From Chloranthus sessilifolius (taxonomy: Eukaryota; Streptophyta; Magnoliopsida; Chloranthales; Chloranthaceae), in NCBI GenBank assembly GCA_021018995.1, contig CM037588.1, forward strand, positions 95,392,765-95,456,764: 64,000 bases of DNA. The letters run 5' to 3'. The notes under the pieces are model-generated. The model was not told the origin of the DNA. It saw only the letters and a list, made by a program, of their open reading frames with translations, and did no database searches. Positions 21,826 to 33,839 of this stretch are shown here, piece after piece; the first letter of the stretch is position 1; every line of letters begins with the position of its first letter. The position numbers and the translations under genes were made by a program.

Positions 21826-23058
21826 TCAGGTAGATGAAGGGGTCCCTTGAAAATGAATAGTGTTCATAGGGTTGGCCGGTTTTTCGAGACAAGGCTTAAG
21901 CCTCTGACCATTCACTTTCAAGGTCCTTCCAGATTTGGGATCCTTGACTTCCACAGCACCAGATGGGGACACATTTAAGACAATATAGGGACCTTCCCAT
22001 CGGGATTTTAGTTTGCCAGGAAAGAATTTTAGTTTGGAGTTAAATAACCAAACCTTGCCACCAGGTACGAAGCTTTTTCTCAGTAAGCCCTTGTCAAAGA
22101 AAGCTTTGGACCGTTCCTTGTAGATCCTGGCATTGACATAGGCATCCATCCTCAGCTCGTCTAATTCAGACAGCTGCAAGGACCTGTGATGACCAGCAGA
22201 AGTTAGGTTCATATTTAAGTTTTTAATGGCCCAAGAGGCCTTGTGTTCTAACTCTACTGGGAGATGGCAAACCTTGCCATAAACCAGTCTGATTGGGGAC
22301 ATTCCAATGGGAGTCTTATGGGCAGTCCTATAAGCCCACAGTGCATCATTGAGCTTATCAGCCCAATCTCTCCTATCAGTCCTTACTGTTTTCTCAAGGA
22401 TGTGCTTGATCTCCCTATCAGAAATTTCAACTTACCCACTTGTCTGTGGGTGGTAGGGAGTAGCAATCCTATGGGTCATAGAATATTTCTTGAGCAAGCT
22501 TTCAAAATTTATGTTGCATAAATGGCTACCCCCATCACTAATAATAGCTCTAGGGGTTCCAAATCTTGAGAAAATGTTCTGCCTTACAAAATTGAGGACC
22601 ACTTGGTTGTCATTGGTTTTTGTGGCAATGGCTTCTACCAATTTGGAAACATAATCCACTGCCACTAAGATGAAATGGTAACCATTAGAAGGAGGAAAAG
22701 GGCCCATGAAGTCTATACCCCATACATCAAACAGTTCTACAACAAGGATGGGCTGTAAAGGCATTGAATTTCTTTTGGATAGCCCTCCTAATTTTTGACA
22801 TCTCTCACATGCCTTGCAGTGTGTATATGCATCTTTGAATAAAGAAGGCCAATAAAACCCACACTGCAGGACCTTGTCAGCTATTTTTCTTCCACTAAAG
22901 TGGCCTCCACAGGCATTTTCATGGCACATGGCTAGAATACCAGGGACATCACTTTCGAGAACACATCTTTGGATGATTTGATCTGCGCAGCACTTGTATA
23001 GGCAAGGTTCCTCCCAAAAAAAATATTTGACCTGTGAGAAAAATAGGTCTTTGTCCAT
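21826..23058 (-). pseudogene. Integrase region of A2 pol
   Basis: The N-terminal zinc finger has [11 protein letters not shown] ... CKACERCQ. The catalytic core shows WGIDFMGPF with the first Asp, IISDGGSHL with the second, and YHPQTSG followed by VEIS carrying the Glu. The C-terminal part runs to FHNQ-type basic segments, [10 protein letters not shown] and [12 protein letters not shown] (about 22431) interrupts the core right after TSG, where relatives have Gln, so CAA-to-TAA is the simplest reading. It is one gene with the upstream pol, read right to left. An in-frame TAG near 23061 precedes MDKDLFF. Catalytic residues are otherwise present. Confidence 0.92.
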
Positions 23059-23089
23059 TTTGGTCTAGTGGGCAGGAATTTTTCCTATA

Positions 23090-25076
23090 ACAAGATAATT
23101 CACAATGTGTGCAAACCAGGGGACCAAGGATTGGATTGCAAATAATTGCTCATCCGGGAAGGCATCATTTGTAGGACCATCAAGACACTTCTCCAACACA
23201 ATTCTGGACAAGTGGTCAGCCACCACATTTTCCACACCCTTTTTGTCCTTGATTTCGATGTCAAACTCCTACAGTAGGAGTATCCATCTAATCAGCCTGG
23301 GCTTAGCATATTTCTTGGACAATAGGTACTTCAATGCTGAGTGGTCAGTGAAGATTACAGTTTTAGATCCCAGCAGGTAGGATCTAAACTTGTCAACAAC
23401 ATACACCACTGCCAGAAGCTCTTTCTCAGTTATGGTATAATTCAGTTGAGCTTCAGCAAGTGACTTGCTGACATAAGCAATGACCACAGGCAGCTTATCC
23501 TTTCTTTGGCCCAAGACAGCACCTATTGCCAAATCTGATGCATCACACATTAATTCAAAGGGCAGGGTATAGTCTGGTGTATGGAGTACAGGGGCAGAGG
23601 TAAGGCAGAATTTCAAAGTCTCAAAAGCCTTTAGACATTCAGCCGAGAAGTCGAAAGGCACATCCTGGCAGAGCAGGTGGCACAATGGCTTAGCAATTTT
23701 GCTGAAGTCCTTAATGAACCTCCTGTAGAATCCTACATGCCCAAGGAAAGATCTGATTTGTTTGACTGTTTTTGGAGGGGGCAGATTGGCAATGAGGTCA
23801 ACTTTGGCCTTGTCTACCTCAAGCCCTTCTTTAGAGACTACATGGCCCAACACAATGCCTTGTGTTACCATGAAGTGGCTCTTTTCCCAGCTTAAGACCA
23901 GATTGGTCTCCTGACATCTTTGCAAAACTAGGCTGAGGTGTTGTAAACACTGGCCAAAACTGTCCCCATAGACAGAAAAATCATCCATAAAAATCTCTAA
24001 AAATTTATCAATCATATCAGAGAATATGGCATACATGCATCTCTGAAAAGTGGCTGGCACATTACACAGCCCAAAAGGCATCCTTCTGTAAGCAAAGGTG
24101 CTAAAAGGACAGGTAAAGGTGGTTTTCTCTTGGTCTTGAGGATGCACAGGATCCGTTGTACCGAGTACCCATCAAGAAAACAGTAAAAAGCTTTTCCAGC
24201 CAATTTGTCCAAAATTTGATCAATGAAGGGGAGAGGGAAGTGATCCTTTCTGGTCTTAGAGTTGAGCTTTCTATAATCAATGCAAACTCTCCAGCCAGTG
24301 GTCTCCCTGGCAGGTCTCAACTCTCAAGATTCGGTTTTAATAACTGTTATGCCAGATTTCTTGGGCACCACTTGGATAGGTGCCACCCAGTTAGAATCAG
24401 AGATGGGGTAAATCACCCCTACATCTAGCAATTTAATGATCTCCTTGAGGACCACTTCCTGCATGTGAGGATTTAACTTCCTCTGCATTTCCCTGGAGGG
24501 TAGTGATCCCTCCTCAAGATAAATCCTGTGCATGCAGATTGATGCATCTATTCCTCCCAGATCTGCAATGGTCCAACCAATTGCCCTTTTGTGCTTCCTC
24601 AAAACTGTTAGTAATTCCTCTTCCTGCTCATTAGTAAGAGAGGAGGAGATAATCACAGGAAGCTTATCACCTTTCTCAAGGAAGGCATATTTTAATATTT
24701 CTGGAAGCTTCTTGAGTTCTAGATCAGGGGCTTGTTGGGTGGATGGAAAAATTAGTGCATTGGTGGTTGGAGGAAGAGGCAGCAATGTAGGTTTCCAAAT
24801 GGAATGCTGCACTGAGCCCACAGAGGACTTCAATGTGGGCATGTCTTTTGTTATCACAGCTGGGCTTTCTTCCTCCACCATATCCCAGACTTTAACTAAA
24901 TTTCTGACAGTGTTGCTCCACTCCAGCAGAGTGGGCAATTCTTCATCCACAATTTCTTCTAGTACATTCACTACAAAGCTCTCCTCATTGTCCACTTGAG
25001 GGCACTTTGCACTGTTATACACATTCAGCTCAACTTTCATATGTCTGAAAGTTACCTCCATAACTCCAGACCTGCA
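23090..25076 (-). pseudogene. Reverse transcriptase and RNase H of A2
   Basis: The RT starts with MEVTFRHMKVELNVYN (linker) and goes through [34 protein letters not shown] and the catalytic [10 protein letters not shown], which is intact. RNase H follows with [29 protein letters not shown] and [11 protein letters not shown]. Two frameshifts (near 24322 and 24160) and a TAG (near 23272, in LLL-stop-EFDIEIKDKKG, where Gln is expected) disable it. The protein copies element RNA into DNA inside virus-like particles. It is continuous with the protease through an in-frame stop at 25077. Confidence 0.92.
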
Positions 25077-25652
25077 CTAAATGCATGCATTGGCAGAGGC
25101 CAAGAATGGCCTGCCCAAGATAACAGGTATGGGATTAATACCTTTGCTGCAGCCCATGTCCAAAACTAGGAAGTCAGCAGGGTAAAAGAATTTCTCTACC
25201 CCTACCAAGACATCCTCAATCATTCCCATAGGCCTCCTCTCAGATCTATCAGCCATCATTAGCACAATGGGGGTAGGTTTTAGCTCCCCCAAACCTAGCT
25301 GCAGATATACACTGTATGGCAGTAGGTTAACATTGGATCCAAGGTCTAAAAGGGCCTTCCCGATTGTATGTTCTCCAATTATGCAGGGAATAGTGGGTAT
25401 CCCTGGATCTTGCAACTTCTCAGGCATTGATATGTTAAATACAGAATTCACTGTATCAGTTGCAAAGACTTTTTTAGACACATGGCCTCGAGCTTTTCTC
25501 TTTTGGGTACAGAGGTCTTTCAGGAACTTTGCATAGGCTGGGACCTGTTTAATTGCCTCAAGCAGGGGCAAATTGATTCTCACCTGCCTGAAGGTCTCCA
25601 TTATTTCCTCCATCTGGGCATTCCCTCTCTCAAAAGGGACAGGACCACCCAA
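25077..25652 (-). CDS. Aspartic protease of A2
   Basis: The frame of 191 codons contains the Athila-type leader LLEAIKQVPAYAKFLKDLCT, the catalytic motif LLDLGSNVNLLP, LGLGELKPTPI, MADRSERR, and VILGRPFLASANACI near the end. It would cleave the Gag-Pol polyprotein. The TAG at 25077-25079 is followed in frame by CRSGVMEVTF, which belongs to the RT linker. A1 has a stop at the same codon. The start given is just the first Met; upstream the frame is continuous with a damaged Gag C-terminus. Confidence 0.85.
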   Translation of the reverse strand: MGGPVPFERGNAQMEEIMETFRQVRINLPLLEAIKQVPAYAKFLKDLCTQKRKARGHVSKKVFATDTVNSVFNISMPEKLQDPGIPTIPCIIGEHTIGKALLDLGSNVNLLPYSVYLQLGLGELKPTPIVLMMADRSERRPMGMIEDVLVGVEKFFYPADFLVLDMGCSKGINPIPVILGRPFLASANACI

Positions 25653-25699
25653 AGCTTAAGGAAATGGCAGCTGAGGTACTGCTGGTTCCTCAGCTGCTA

Positions 25700-27419
25700 G
25701 CCCATGACTAAACTTCTATTATTTTCTTTTTTCTTGTTTTTCTTCCTGCTGAGGCTCAACTACAGCCTCTTTATTTTTCTCCTGCTGCAAGGTGGCAGGC
25801 AATTCTTGGCTCTGTGTTCCACCAACATCCTCATCACACTCATTCGAATAATCTGTGGAAATGACCTCTCACGGTCTCATTACTCCACCGTTGTCTATCA
25901 CCGCTGCACCTTAGGTAGTGACAAAGATTGGTTCCCTCAAAACTTGAGGAAGCTTCTTCAATTAAAAACTGACCCTTGGGGTTAGCAACCTCCCCTCATC
26001 TCTCCTAGCCAAGGCATTTGAAATTTTGTTTATCTGCTCTTCCATTTCATGGATGCTCTGACTGTGAGAGCATCCAGTCTGAGCCAAGGACCCCAGGTTT
26101 TGCAGTGAGGTCAAGACCTGGTCCTCGAAAGAAGTATTTCTGGGTTGAGATGGGGGTAAGACCAATTGATTTTATTGCTGATGGGGCTGCTGCTGGTGTT
26201 GGAAATTAGACCTAGGGGCATATCCCTGATTGAACTGCTACTATGGCCTTTGGGGCTGCATATAATTGTCTTGCCTCCACCTTAGATTTGGGTGGTCTCT
26301 CCATTGGTAACCAGCATTTTGGTACTGGTATCCAAATGGCTGTCTGTTGTAGCCACCAGATTGTTGCTGGCCAAAAGATTGCGTAGCAGCAGCATGTTCC
26401 AATACTAATTCAAGATATTACCCTGCAGATGGACATTCCTCTACTGTGTGCTGTGGGGACTGGCATATCAGACATGCCTCCACCACTTGAGCAGCCCTTC
26501 TGGGTTGCATCACAGTCAGTAATTTGTCAAACTTCGTTGAGAGGTTTGCCATCTGCAGCTGCAGGTCATTATTCCCAGACACCTCATAAACTTTTCCTCT
26601 TGACAATGCAGCAGGCTCCACTTTTGACACAGACTCCTGATTAGTTCTTGCCAGGGATATCTTTTGAAAAGTATTTTCACTGATTACTTCAAACAATTCC
26701 CATGCCTCATCAGCAGTCTTATGCATGTAAGTTCCACCACAAGAGGCATCAACCATATCTCTATTTTTCTCATCAATCCCATTGTAGAAGCTTTGTACAA
26801 GCTGCCAGTCTGGGATCTTGTGGTGGGAGCATTGTTTAAGCATTTCCTTAAACCTATCCCAGGCTTGATTAAAATCCTCAGTTGGGGATTGGGCAAAAGC
26901 AAGAATTTCCTTCCTCAGCTGGCTAGTTTTGGTCTCAGGGAAGAACTTTGTCAGGAACTTGGTCTGTAGGTCTTTCCACGAGGTGATGCCATTGTTGGGA
27001 AGAGTAGCCAACCAGGTACTAGCCCTATCCTTCAGAGAGAAGGGAAAAAACCTGAGCCTAGTGGTCTCTGGTCCCAAACCAGGGATATTGAATGTGGTGC
27101 ACAAGGCCAAGAACTGGTCAATGTGCTTGTAAGGGTCTTCCTTGCTAAGCCCATGGAAAGAGGGCAGCATCTGGATGATTGAAGTTTTAATTTCATAGTT
27201 CCCTTGAACATTAGGGAATTGAATGCTAAATGGAGAGTTATAGTCATCCGGAGCATTCAACTCCTTGAGAGTTCTGAGTTGTTCTTCACCCATGGCTACT
27301 GTCTCAGATTCAATTGGGGGCTCTACTGTGGTGTGCTTGTTCCTTCTAAGCCTTCTACCCCTTTCTAGCTCAGGGTTGAAAGGCTCTAAAGTAGGACTAA
27401 GAGATCTCCTACCTAGCAT
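25700..27419 (-). pseudogene. Gag of A2
   Basis: A good 333-codon frame (27419-26418) starts MLGRRSLSPTLEPFN. It contains a capsid domain of the retrotransposon-gag type (FFPFSLKDRASTWLATLP, FLTKFFPETKTSQLRKEI, FYNGID) and a zinc knuckle CLICQSPQHTVEECP (CX2CX4HX4C complete) near its end. It ends in a stop, and the C-terminal part (26165-25962, with FEDQVLTSLQNLG and QINKISNALARR) is in pieces before the protease. Gag forms the particle shell and binds the genomic RNA. Start chosen because it follows the primer site by about 330 bases. Confidence 0.9.
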
Positions 27420-27751
27420 AAAAACACACCACCAGTAGGGACAACTCCTTGCAGGCGCATTACACTTAACTCAAAGAATTTATCTAACAAATTTACAGCT
27501 ATTTAAGAAAACATAAATTTACAACTATCCTAAATAACTGCTATGGAATTTTCAAAGAAACTAGACTGAGTTTTAAAGGTTAGAGAATTGCAAACAGAGG
27601 TAGCTAATCTCCAGATGCAGTCCACTGTCCTTCTCTGCTGCTGCCTAGATCTGTAAGAAAGATTCAAAATTATATCAGCAGTATCAATTATTCACAGCTA
27701 CAAAGAATACTAAAAATATAAAAACTAAGGGTCTACTAATAGATCATCTTA

Positions 27752-27769
27752 TCCCCGACAACGGCACCA
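27752..27769 (-). promoter_or_regulatory. Primer binding site of A2 (tRNA-Asp type)
   Basis: Minus strand TGGTGCCGTTGTCGGGGA, two differences from the tRNA-Asp primer site of Athila/Tat elements, six bases from the LTR. Confidence 0.9.
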
Positions 27770-27775
27770 AAAACT

Positions 27776-30213
27776 TGTTGCTATTTCCAGTGTGCTTACT
27801 TTATTTGTTGGTGGTAAAAGCAATTTAAAATCAAAGTAAAACAGGAGATGGAATCAGCACAACTGAGAAATCCTAGACCTGCAAGATACAGGGTCCATTT
27901 GTAGCAAGTTTTGATAAGTAAGAGTTTGTCCCACAGGGAAAAGTTGATCTACAGCTCCAAGGGAGCCATCTCTAGTAGTCCCTCTAGATCTGCCTACAGA
28001 TCTGGCAGTCCTAAAAGGAAGGGAGTTTAGGGTCACTTATTCTAAATATCCTAAGGTAGCCTAATGAATTAACTACAGAAAGGGTTGAGAAGATGGATGG
28101 AGTGTGGGAAAATAAATATAAAAGGGTGAGAAGTATGCTATTGGGTCTAGATCAGAGGATTTTTGTAACTCTGATTCAGATCTGATGTAATAGAAATCCT
28201 GTCCAATGGCTATATTATCACCACTGAGGAGAAAGAATCCAACCCATCTCTGTTCCATGATCCAATCCCTTAAGGCTATAACATGTCCACTCAAATGGTC
28301 ACAGACTATCCCATAGGGGAACCACAGTCCAGAGATGGGTCAAAACAAGTTAATCATTATAGGCACTACTTCATCCAGGATACAAGCTCAACAATCCATA
28401 GGAAACCTCAACCTCTAAAGCTCTATGTTTGGGGCTAGGGCTGTATAGGACCATGTTAGCACAGACACATAGAACCAGCAAGGGATTGAGTACAACCTTG
28501 GATCTAGTTGTCCATTGCTTGAGTGGGACTACAATGGTCCAGTCACAAGCCTACAATCTCTGTAACCAGATCAGATCTAACATCTGATAGCGGGCCTATA
28601 TAAATATAGGGGAGTCTGCCTCTGTACAATCTCCCACAAGGCTACAAGCACATGTGCAGAAAAGAAGAATCCATCTTGGATCCTACGGATTAGCTTCACC
28701 CTAAGGCTATAGCCTGTCCACTTGAATGGTCACAAACTATCCCAGAGGCTATCCTCCTCATAGAATCCAAAATAGAACAGTAATATTGCTGCCACCACCA
28801 TGGTCACAAGGCTACCAGCTCAGGCTCCCATGGGGATTTCAGATCTAGTGGGTCCTGTGCTGAGACTAAGGCTATATCAGACCATGATAGCCCAGACACA
28901 TAGGTCACTTGGATCTGAATGGATCTTTAGAATCAGTCTTGCATTGCTTTGAATCACAGCCAAAGCAATGGCGGATCACAAGGCAGCAGCCTTGCACAGA
29001 GCAACTCTCAAACACACGAATCCCCATAAAAGTACAACACCCAATCACAAATTCTATTAATCTAATCTCAATAAACATACATAGGCATGGCCAGCAAGTG
29101 CTGGGCCATGGAGAGAAGAAAAAGACAAAGGAAAACTACTTACAACTATAGAAAAATAGAAAAGAAAATGATCTCAAATCCCGTATCAGGGATAAAGTCT
29201 GGACTATAAACCTAAACCAAGTTTGGGTTTATATAGCAGTGGTGTGGCGGCGCATTAGGGTTAGGGAACCCTAATTTTAACGATGCCGTGTGGCCTATTA
29301 ATGATCCTTGGATCCCTCGAGGCACGTGCATGGAGATTTGAGCGTAAGAGTGCGTGCCCTAATCCTTAGAAATTTCCAGAAAGTCCTCTACTGAAGCGAT
29401 GGAAGGTTAAAGTTCAAAGCTTTGCTAGGTAGCCATCGTTTCCCAGACTCTTCACGTGGTTGCTCTGTTCTTCGCGAGGATGAGTTATCATTAAAACTTT
29501 AGACGTCACGGGGTTGCAGCTTCTTGATGCTTTGAGCAGTCGCAAGGTAGATAGTTAAGCTCTCGTTGGATTGGACTTCGCGCAGTTGGATTGCTACTTG
29601 TGAATAGCACGGGAACTACGCGAGCATTCCATTTCACAATAGATCTTCGTGAGGCTAACTCTGGCTTCACGAGGCTGCTTTCTTTCTGAACAGTGAGAGA
29701 ACTGCGCGAGAAGTTCACTTCTTAATGGAACTTCGCGAGGATCCTCGCGATAGCTTTGAGGCTTTTCTGAATTGCGCGATAGGTTCTCTTGGCATTTGCA
29801 TCCCGCGGCTACTGCGCGACAACTTTCCTGAAGCTCTCTTAAACTGTGCGACCTTTAACTTCTGAACTTCGCGAGAGCTGCGCGACTCAAGGCTTCTGAA
29901 GCTCTTCTGCCACTCCACTACTCGAGAAGTTGTTGTGAAGTCTTGGGAATATGTGAGGACTGTGCGAGGCATATTTTTCTGAATCCTCTGAAGCTTTGGG
30001 AAGCTGCGTGAGGCTCTTCTCAGGTCTGGATTCAGTTCTCATTCTTCTGAGAGACTTCTGGGGTCAAAACAGGCTCCCTAGCAGGATTTATGGCCTTATT
30101 GCACTGCTGTTTATTACCTACAAACAATACTTAACAAACCTTTATTAGATGGCTAAGGGTCTAATCAAAGGCTAAGTTAAGGGGTGAAAAGTGGTACTTT
30201 TCAGGTCTTAACA
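27776..30213 (-). repeat. 5' LTR of A2
   Basis: It starts TGTTGCTATTTCC and ends TTAACA on the plus strand. On the minus strand the order is: CGCGAG array (about 30015-29395), TATA box TATATAAA at 29235-29228 inside a short inverted repeat (TAAACC / GGTTTA), then the leader. This LTR keeps the 50 bases missing from the 3' LTR. Confidence 0.95.
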
Positions 30214-31533
30214 CCTCGTATCACCGGTCTACGCCAAAGGCTCTTAGATAGGGGCTTAGGTTATCAGTTGGGAAGGCGTTAGGCACCCGATCAACCCACT
30301 CATAAGCGGTCTCTACTATGGCCAATTATAGCAACAATAAAATAAAAAAAAATGAAAATGAGCGGCACTCAACTTTAGGATAGAGGGAAAGCAAAAGAAG
30401 GTAGAGGAATTGAGGGGAGAGTCGGAGCTCTCGGGCCCTTGTAGCACTGCTGTGGACCTTAGCGTGAGTGCGCTTCTGGTGAGCTTCCAATAGCAAACGG
30501 GTTGAAGGATGAGACTTGAACTCTAAAGCTTAGGAGTTAGGAGGTAGGAGAGATAGGCTAAGGCCTTGTTCTTCCTAAAGTTAAGGGATTGATGATGGAA
30601 AATGGGGTCTAAAAAGGGGACCTAGGTTCTAAAATTTAGTGAATTTAAAGCTTGAAGAAGGAGGGAAATCTCTAAAGGATTCTCTCTTTTGGAAAAAAAT
30701 TTCAAACCCTTAAGCAAGGGGGGGTGTCTCTCTATATATAGGAGAGGGGATTAGTGAGGGGCTAAGGTCCTAATTAGGTTAGAAATTAGGTAATGGGGAT
30801 CTAAAGTTTTCTAGGATTTCTAGGGCTTAGATTGTTGGGAACCTGAGTTTAATTGTATATGATAGGGTGGGGTTCTAAATGGCAAAAGGGTAGAACTTAA
30901 GTCTAGGAGGGGTGCAACAGTCCTAAAGAAACCAACCCCAAACCTTGCGGTGGTCAAAATGTCAAACCCCAAAAGGAAAATTCGGCCATTTTTCTAAAAA
31001 ATTCTATTCCTAAGCCTTATGTGTATGATATACATGCTAGGCTTAGAAACAGTATTTTCTAAGGGAAAACAGGGAAGTTCAGAGCCTATTCTGGAGCTCA
31101 AATATGAAGAAAATAGCCAATTTTTCCTTGCGTATATAATATACACGCAAGGCCAATTTCTACTAAAAATTGCCTTTGCATGTATATTATACATGCAAGG
31201 CTAAATCCCCTCTCCTCTCAAATCGCCATAGCTTTTGATGTATAACTCGGATTGAGGCGATGCTTGGCTCGTTGGAAACTTGGGAATATCTACTTTCCAA
31301 TAGTATAGGCCCTAGCTCCTGCAGAAGTTTATATAAACTTTGACACTTCACTTTCCAACCACTGCTCTGGTTGGGCTTTCTAAGGTTCCGGGAAGGGTTT
31401 TAAGGATTCGGGTTGATTCCTAAAGGTTTTGGGATGATTCCTAAGGGTTTGGAAAATGCTTTCGGAAGCTCAAGGGTGCGCCTTTCTCAAAGTATCGATC
31501 AATCGTGCCTTGGGCTAAATTTGGGTGTCTACA
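30214..31533 (-). repeat. Tat/Ogre-type 5' LTR, outer part
   Basis: On the minus strand it starts TGTAGACACCC at 31533. It carries near-perfect palindromes built on TGCGTATATA-ATATACACGCA (31126-31152) and TGCATGTATA-TTATACATGCA (about 31178-31200), a TATA box (TATATATAG, 30740-30731), and the GGGTGCCTAACGCCTTCCC block (about 30290) seen in Ogre-type LTRs. A2 separates it from 16622-16759. Total reconstructed length is about 1.46 kb. Confidence 0.65.
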
Positions 31534-32290
31534 CCAATAGAGACTAAATTTTTATTTTTCAAAGCGTCAACTTCAGAAGAAAATTCATCATTGGTTTTAG
31601 TTCATACAAATCTCTTTGCTTAGGAGATGTATTCCTTAAATCCTTCGAATCAGTCTGGCTTGATGCATCGTGTTGCATCGAATCCTCACTGCAGGTCTCA
31701 AAGAGTTCCAATGCTTCATCTGTAGTCAATGTAAGGAAAATTCTCCCTCAAGTAACATCAATCATGTGTCGAGTTTGTTCATTCAGGCATTCATAGAAAT
31801 TAAGCACTCACTTGTGCAGAAGTTCATTAAGGCGCTTCCAGCTCTCATGAAAAGATTCAACCAGAAATTGATGGAACGATGCAAGAATCTTTCGGTTTCA
31901 ATTCAACGTGCACATTGGGAAGTACTTAGTGAGAAATTTATTTTTTAACTCTTCCCAACTAGCACTCGAGTTACTGGGCAAAGAGTTTAGCCACTACTTT
32001 GCCCTATTTTTAAATGAGAATGGAAACAGCTTCAAGCGAGCGACCTCCTCCGACAAGTTTTTTATTCTAAAGGTCCTGCAAATTTCAAGAAAGGCTATTA
32101 AATGCATATAGGGATCCTAATTACCAAGCCCATGAAAAATAGGAAGTAGTTGAATTAAGTCAAGCTTGATCTCAAAGATTCAATACCGGCAATTTCAGGT
32201 AAACGAATGCATGAGGGAGGCGCAAGAGTGGATAGTGTATAATACTCCCTCAATGTTTTAGCTACTTGGTGTTCCTTTCCTGCCATGTTA
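31534..32290 (-). pseudogene. Decayed gag of A6
   Basis: On the minus strand MAGKEHQVAKTLREYY is followed by pieces that parallel the A2 capsid region: a LIQLLPIFHGL-like segment, LKLFPFSFKNRAK, NKFLTKYF, FHESWKRLNELL and DEALELFE. There are many stops and shifts. The Tat-type LTR starts directly at its left border, so the rest of A6 was displaced or lost. Confidence 0.75.
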
Positions 32291-32530
32291 ATTTATATTG
32301 GAGGTAGGGGGGGACAACTAGAACATTTTTTATTTTATTTGATTTTTATTTTAGAAAGCAGGGAGAGAAGACAAATCGGGGCCTCTGGCTTCCTTTGTCA
32401 AAAGAAGTTTTGAAGCTTTTGATCCACTGCTCCGAATAAACCTACAAAAGAATAAGAAGTGATCAAAGAAAATAAAAATAGAGATAAAGGAAAATTGAAA
32501 GACAAATATTAGCTTTCAGAAATATTCGTT

Positions 32531-32548
32531 TTCCCGACAACGGTGCTA
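32531..32548 (-). promoter_or_regulatory. Primer binding site of A6 (tRNA-Asp type)
   Basis: Minus strand TAGCACCGTTGTCGGGAA, a degenerate tRNA-Asp-type site seven bases from the LTR end (TTGTCA). Confidence 0.8.
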
Positions 32549-32555
32549 AAAAATT

Positions 32556-33839
32556 TGACAACTCTTTGAATTATACTCTATCTTAACCTATTGCAAGCGC
32601 ACAATGAAAATTGTAGTACTAGTATAGGATCGTTCGTACGATGAAGCCTGATTTCAGAAAAACTTTCTATTTGTCTTTAAAAAAATAAAGAATGGTTGTT
32701 TAAACTAAAGTACAGAAAATTAATCTAAATCCTTGTCCTTCCAAATTCTTGTCGTCAATTAGTTTCCTTCAGTTCTCGGATATTTACAAATTTAAAATCG
32801 TTACACTAATTTGCAGTCCTCCAGAATTTAGACGTCAATTAAAAACTAGAATTCTGTAGATATTTATGATAATAAAATATCGTTACACTAATATCCTTCA
32901 ATTCTCACCTTTAGTCCTTAATTAAAATCAAGAAAATTTATATGTTTATAAAGCAAGAAAAATGTATAAAAATAAATCTAAACAAGAAAAGCAATAAATT
33001 GATCATCTATCTCTCAATCGCAGTCATCAATTGCTCTGGAGAAACTTTAGATACTCTAAACTAGAAAGCGAAATAAATCTATCCTAAGGTTGATCTTCTA
33101 GCTCTCAATCTTAGTTGTCAATTTATTTCGAGAAGCCTGTGATGCTTATTCTGGGTGTTGGACCTTCTTATTTATAAATACATAAGAGGTCGGTTTTCAT
33201 TATTTGAATTCTAATTAAAGTAAACTACTAAAACAAAAGTTTCCTAAACCTCTAAACTTCTTAATCCTAATCTTCCTTGCTTCAGATAGTATATGCATGC
33301 ATATCTTTCTTCCTAATTTCTAGTAGCATAGATCTTCAGGATTTTCGTCAATCCTCCCACATTCGTAGAATGCAAGACTTCTAATTTAAGAGTTCTTATG
33401 CTTGGTGCATGGTGGTGCAATTCTTCACATGATCTTCAGCAATAGCCCGAGATTTATAAATATGTCAAAATCGAAGTTACGATTATGCTTCTTTCCTTTT
33501 GTACAATTTCTTGCTCTCGATCGATCGTACTCGCCTCGATCTCTCCAGTCTATGAGCTCTCTTCTGCAGAATCGTAAGTATGATTCTCTTCATTCTCTGA
33601 CTCAAACTTATTGAAATTACGATTTCAATCGTAACCTTTATTTTCAGCTTATTCAGGCGATTCTTCTACGATTTGAATCGTATTCTCATGCGATCTACTT
33701 TCTACTGCTTTAGAAGTGCATTTTGGCTATATCTTTTACTCTTTCTGGTTGTTGTTCTAAATATCTACACATGGACATCTCATTAGTAGCAAACTGGGGG
33801 TCTAGCATCACTAAGTTAAGGGAATTCTGTAACTGATCA
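32556..33839 (-). repeat. 5' LTR of A6
   Basis: It runs TGATCAGTTAC (33839, minus strand) to AGTTGTCA (32556) and is about 1.28 kb. It is the same LTR family as A0. It holds an array of AATCGTA/TACGATT motifs at about 33470-33700 and two to three repeats with TTAGTGTAACGAT. Confidence 0.85.

Larger units (their letters stand above)
16760..30213 (-). mobile_element. A2: Athila-type LTR retrotransposon, nearly complete
   Basis: It spans 13.45 kb with LTRs 16760-19123 (3') and 27776-30213 (5'), a tRNA-Asp primer site, gag, protease, RT/RNase H, integrase, a tiny third-ORF remnant, the conserved noncoding segment and two polypurine tracts. The flanking five bases are CCCCG (16755-16759) and CCTCG (30214-30218), a target duplication with one change, and the split Tat LTR joins cleanly across it. 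In the first 130 or so bases of the two LTRs I count 7 differences, so the insertion is not recent. Pol is broken by several stops and frameshifts. Confidence 0.95.

Noticed and set aside
33402-33614. Plus-strand ORFs inside the A6 LTR as host genes
   Set aside because: They lie wholly within an LTR and encode no recognisable domain.
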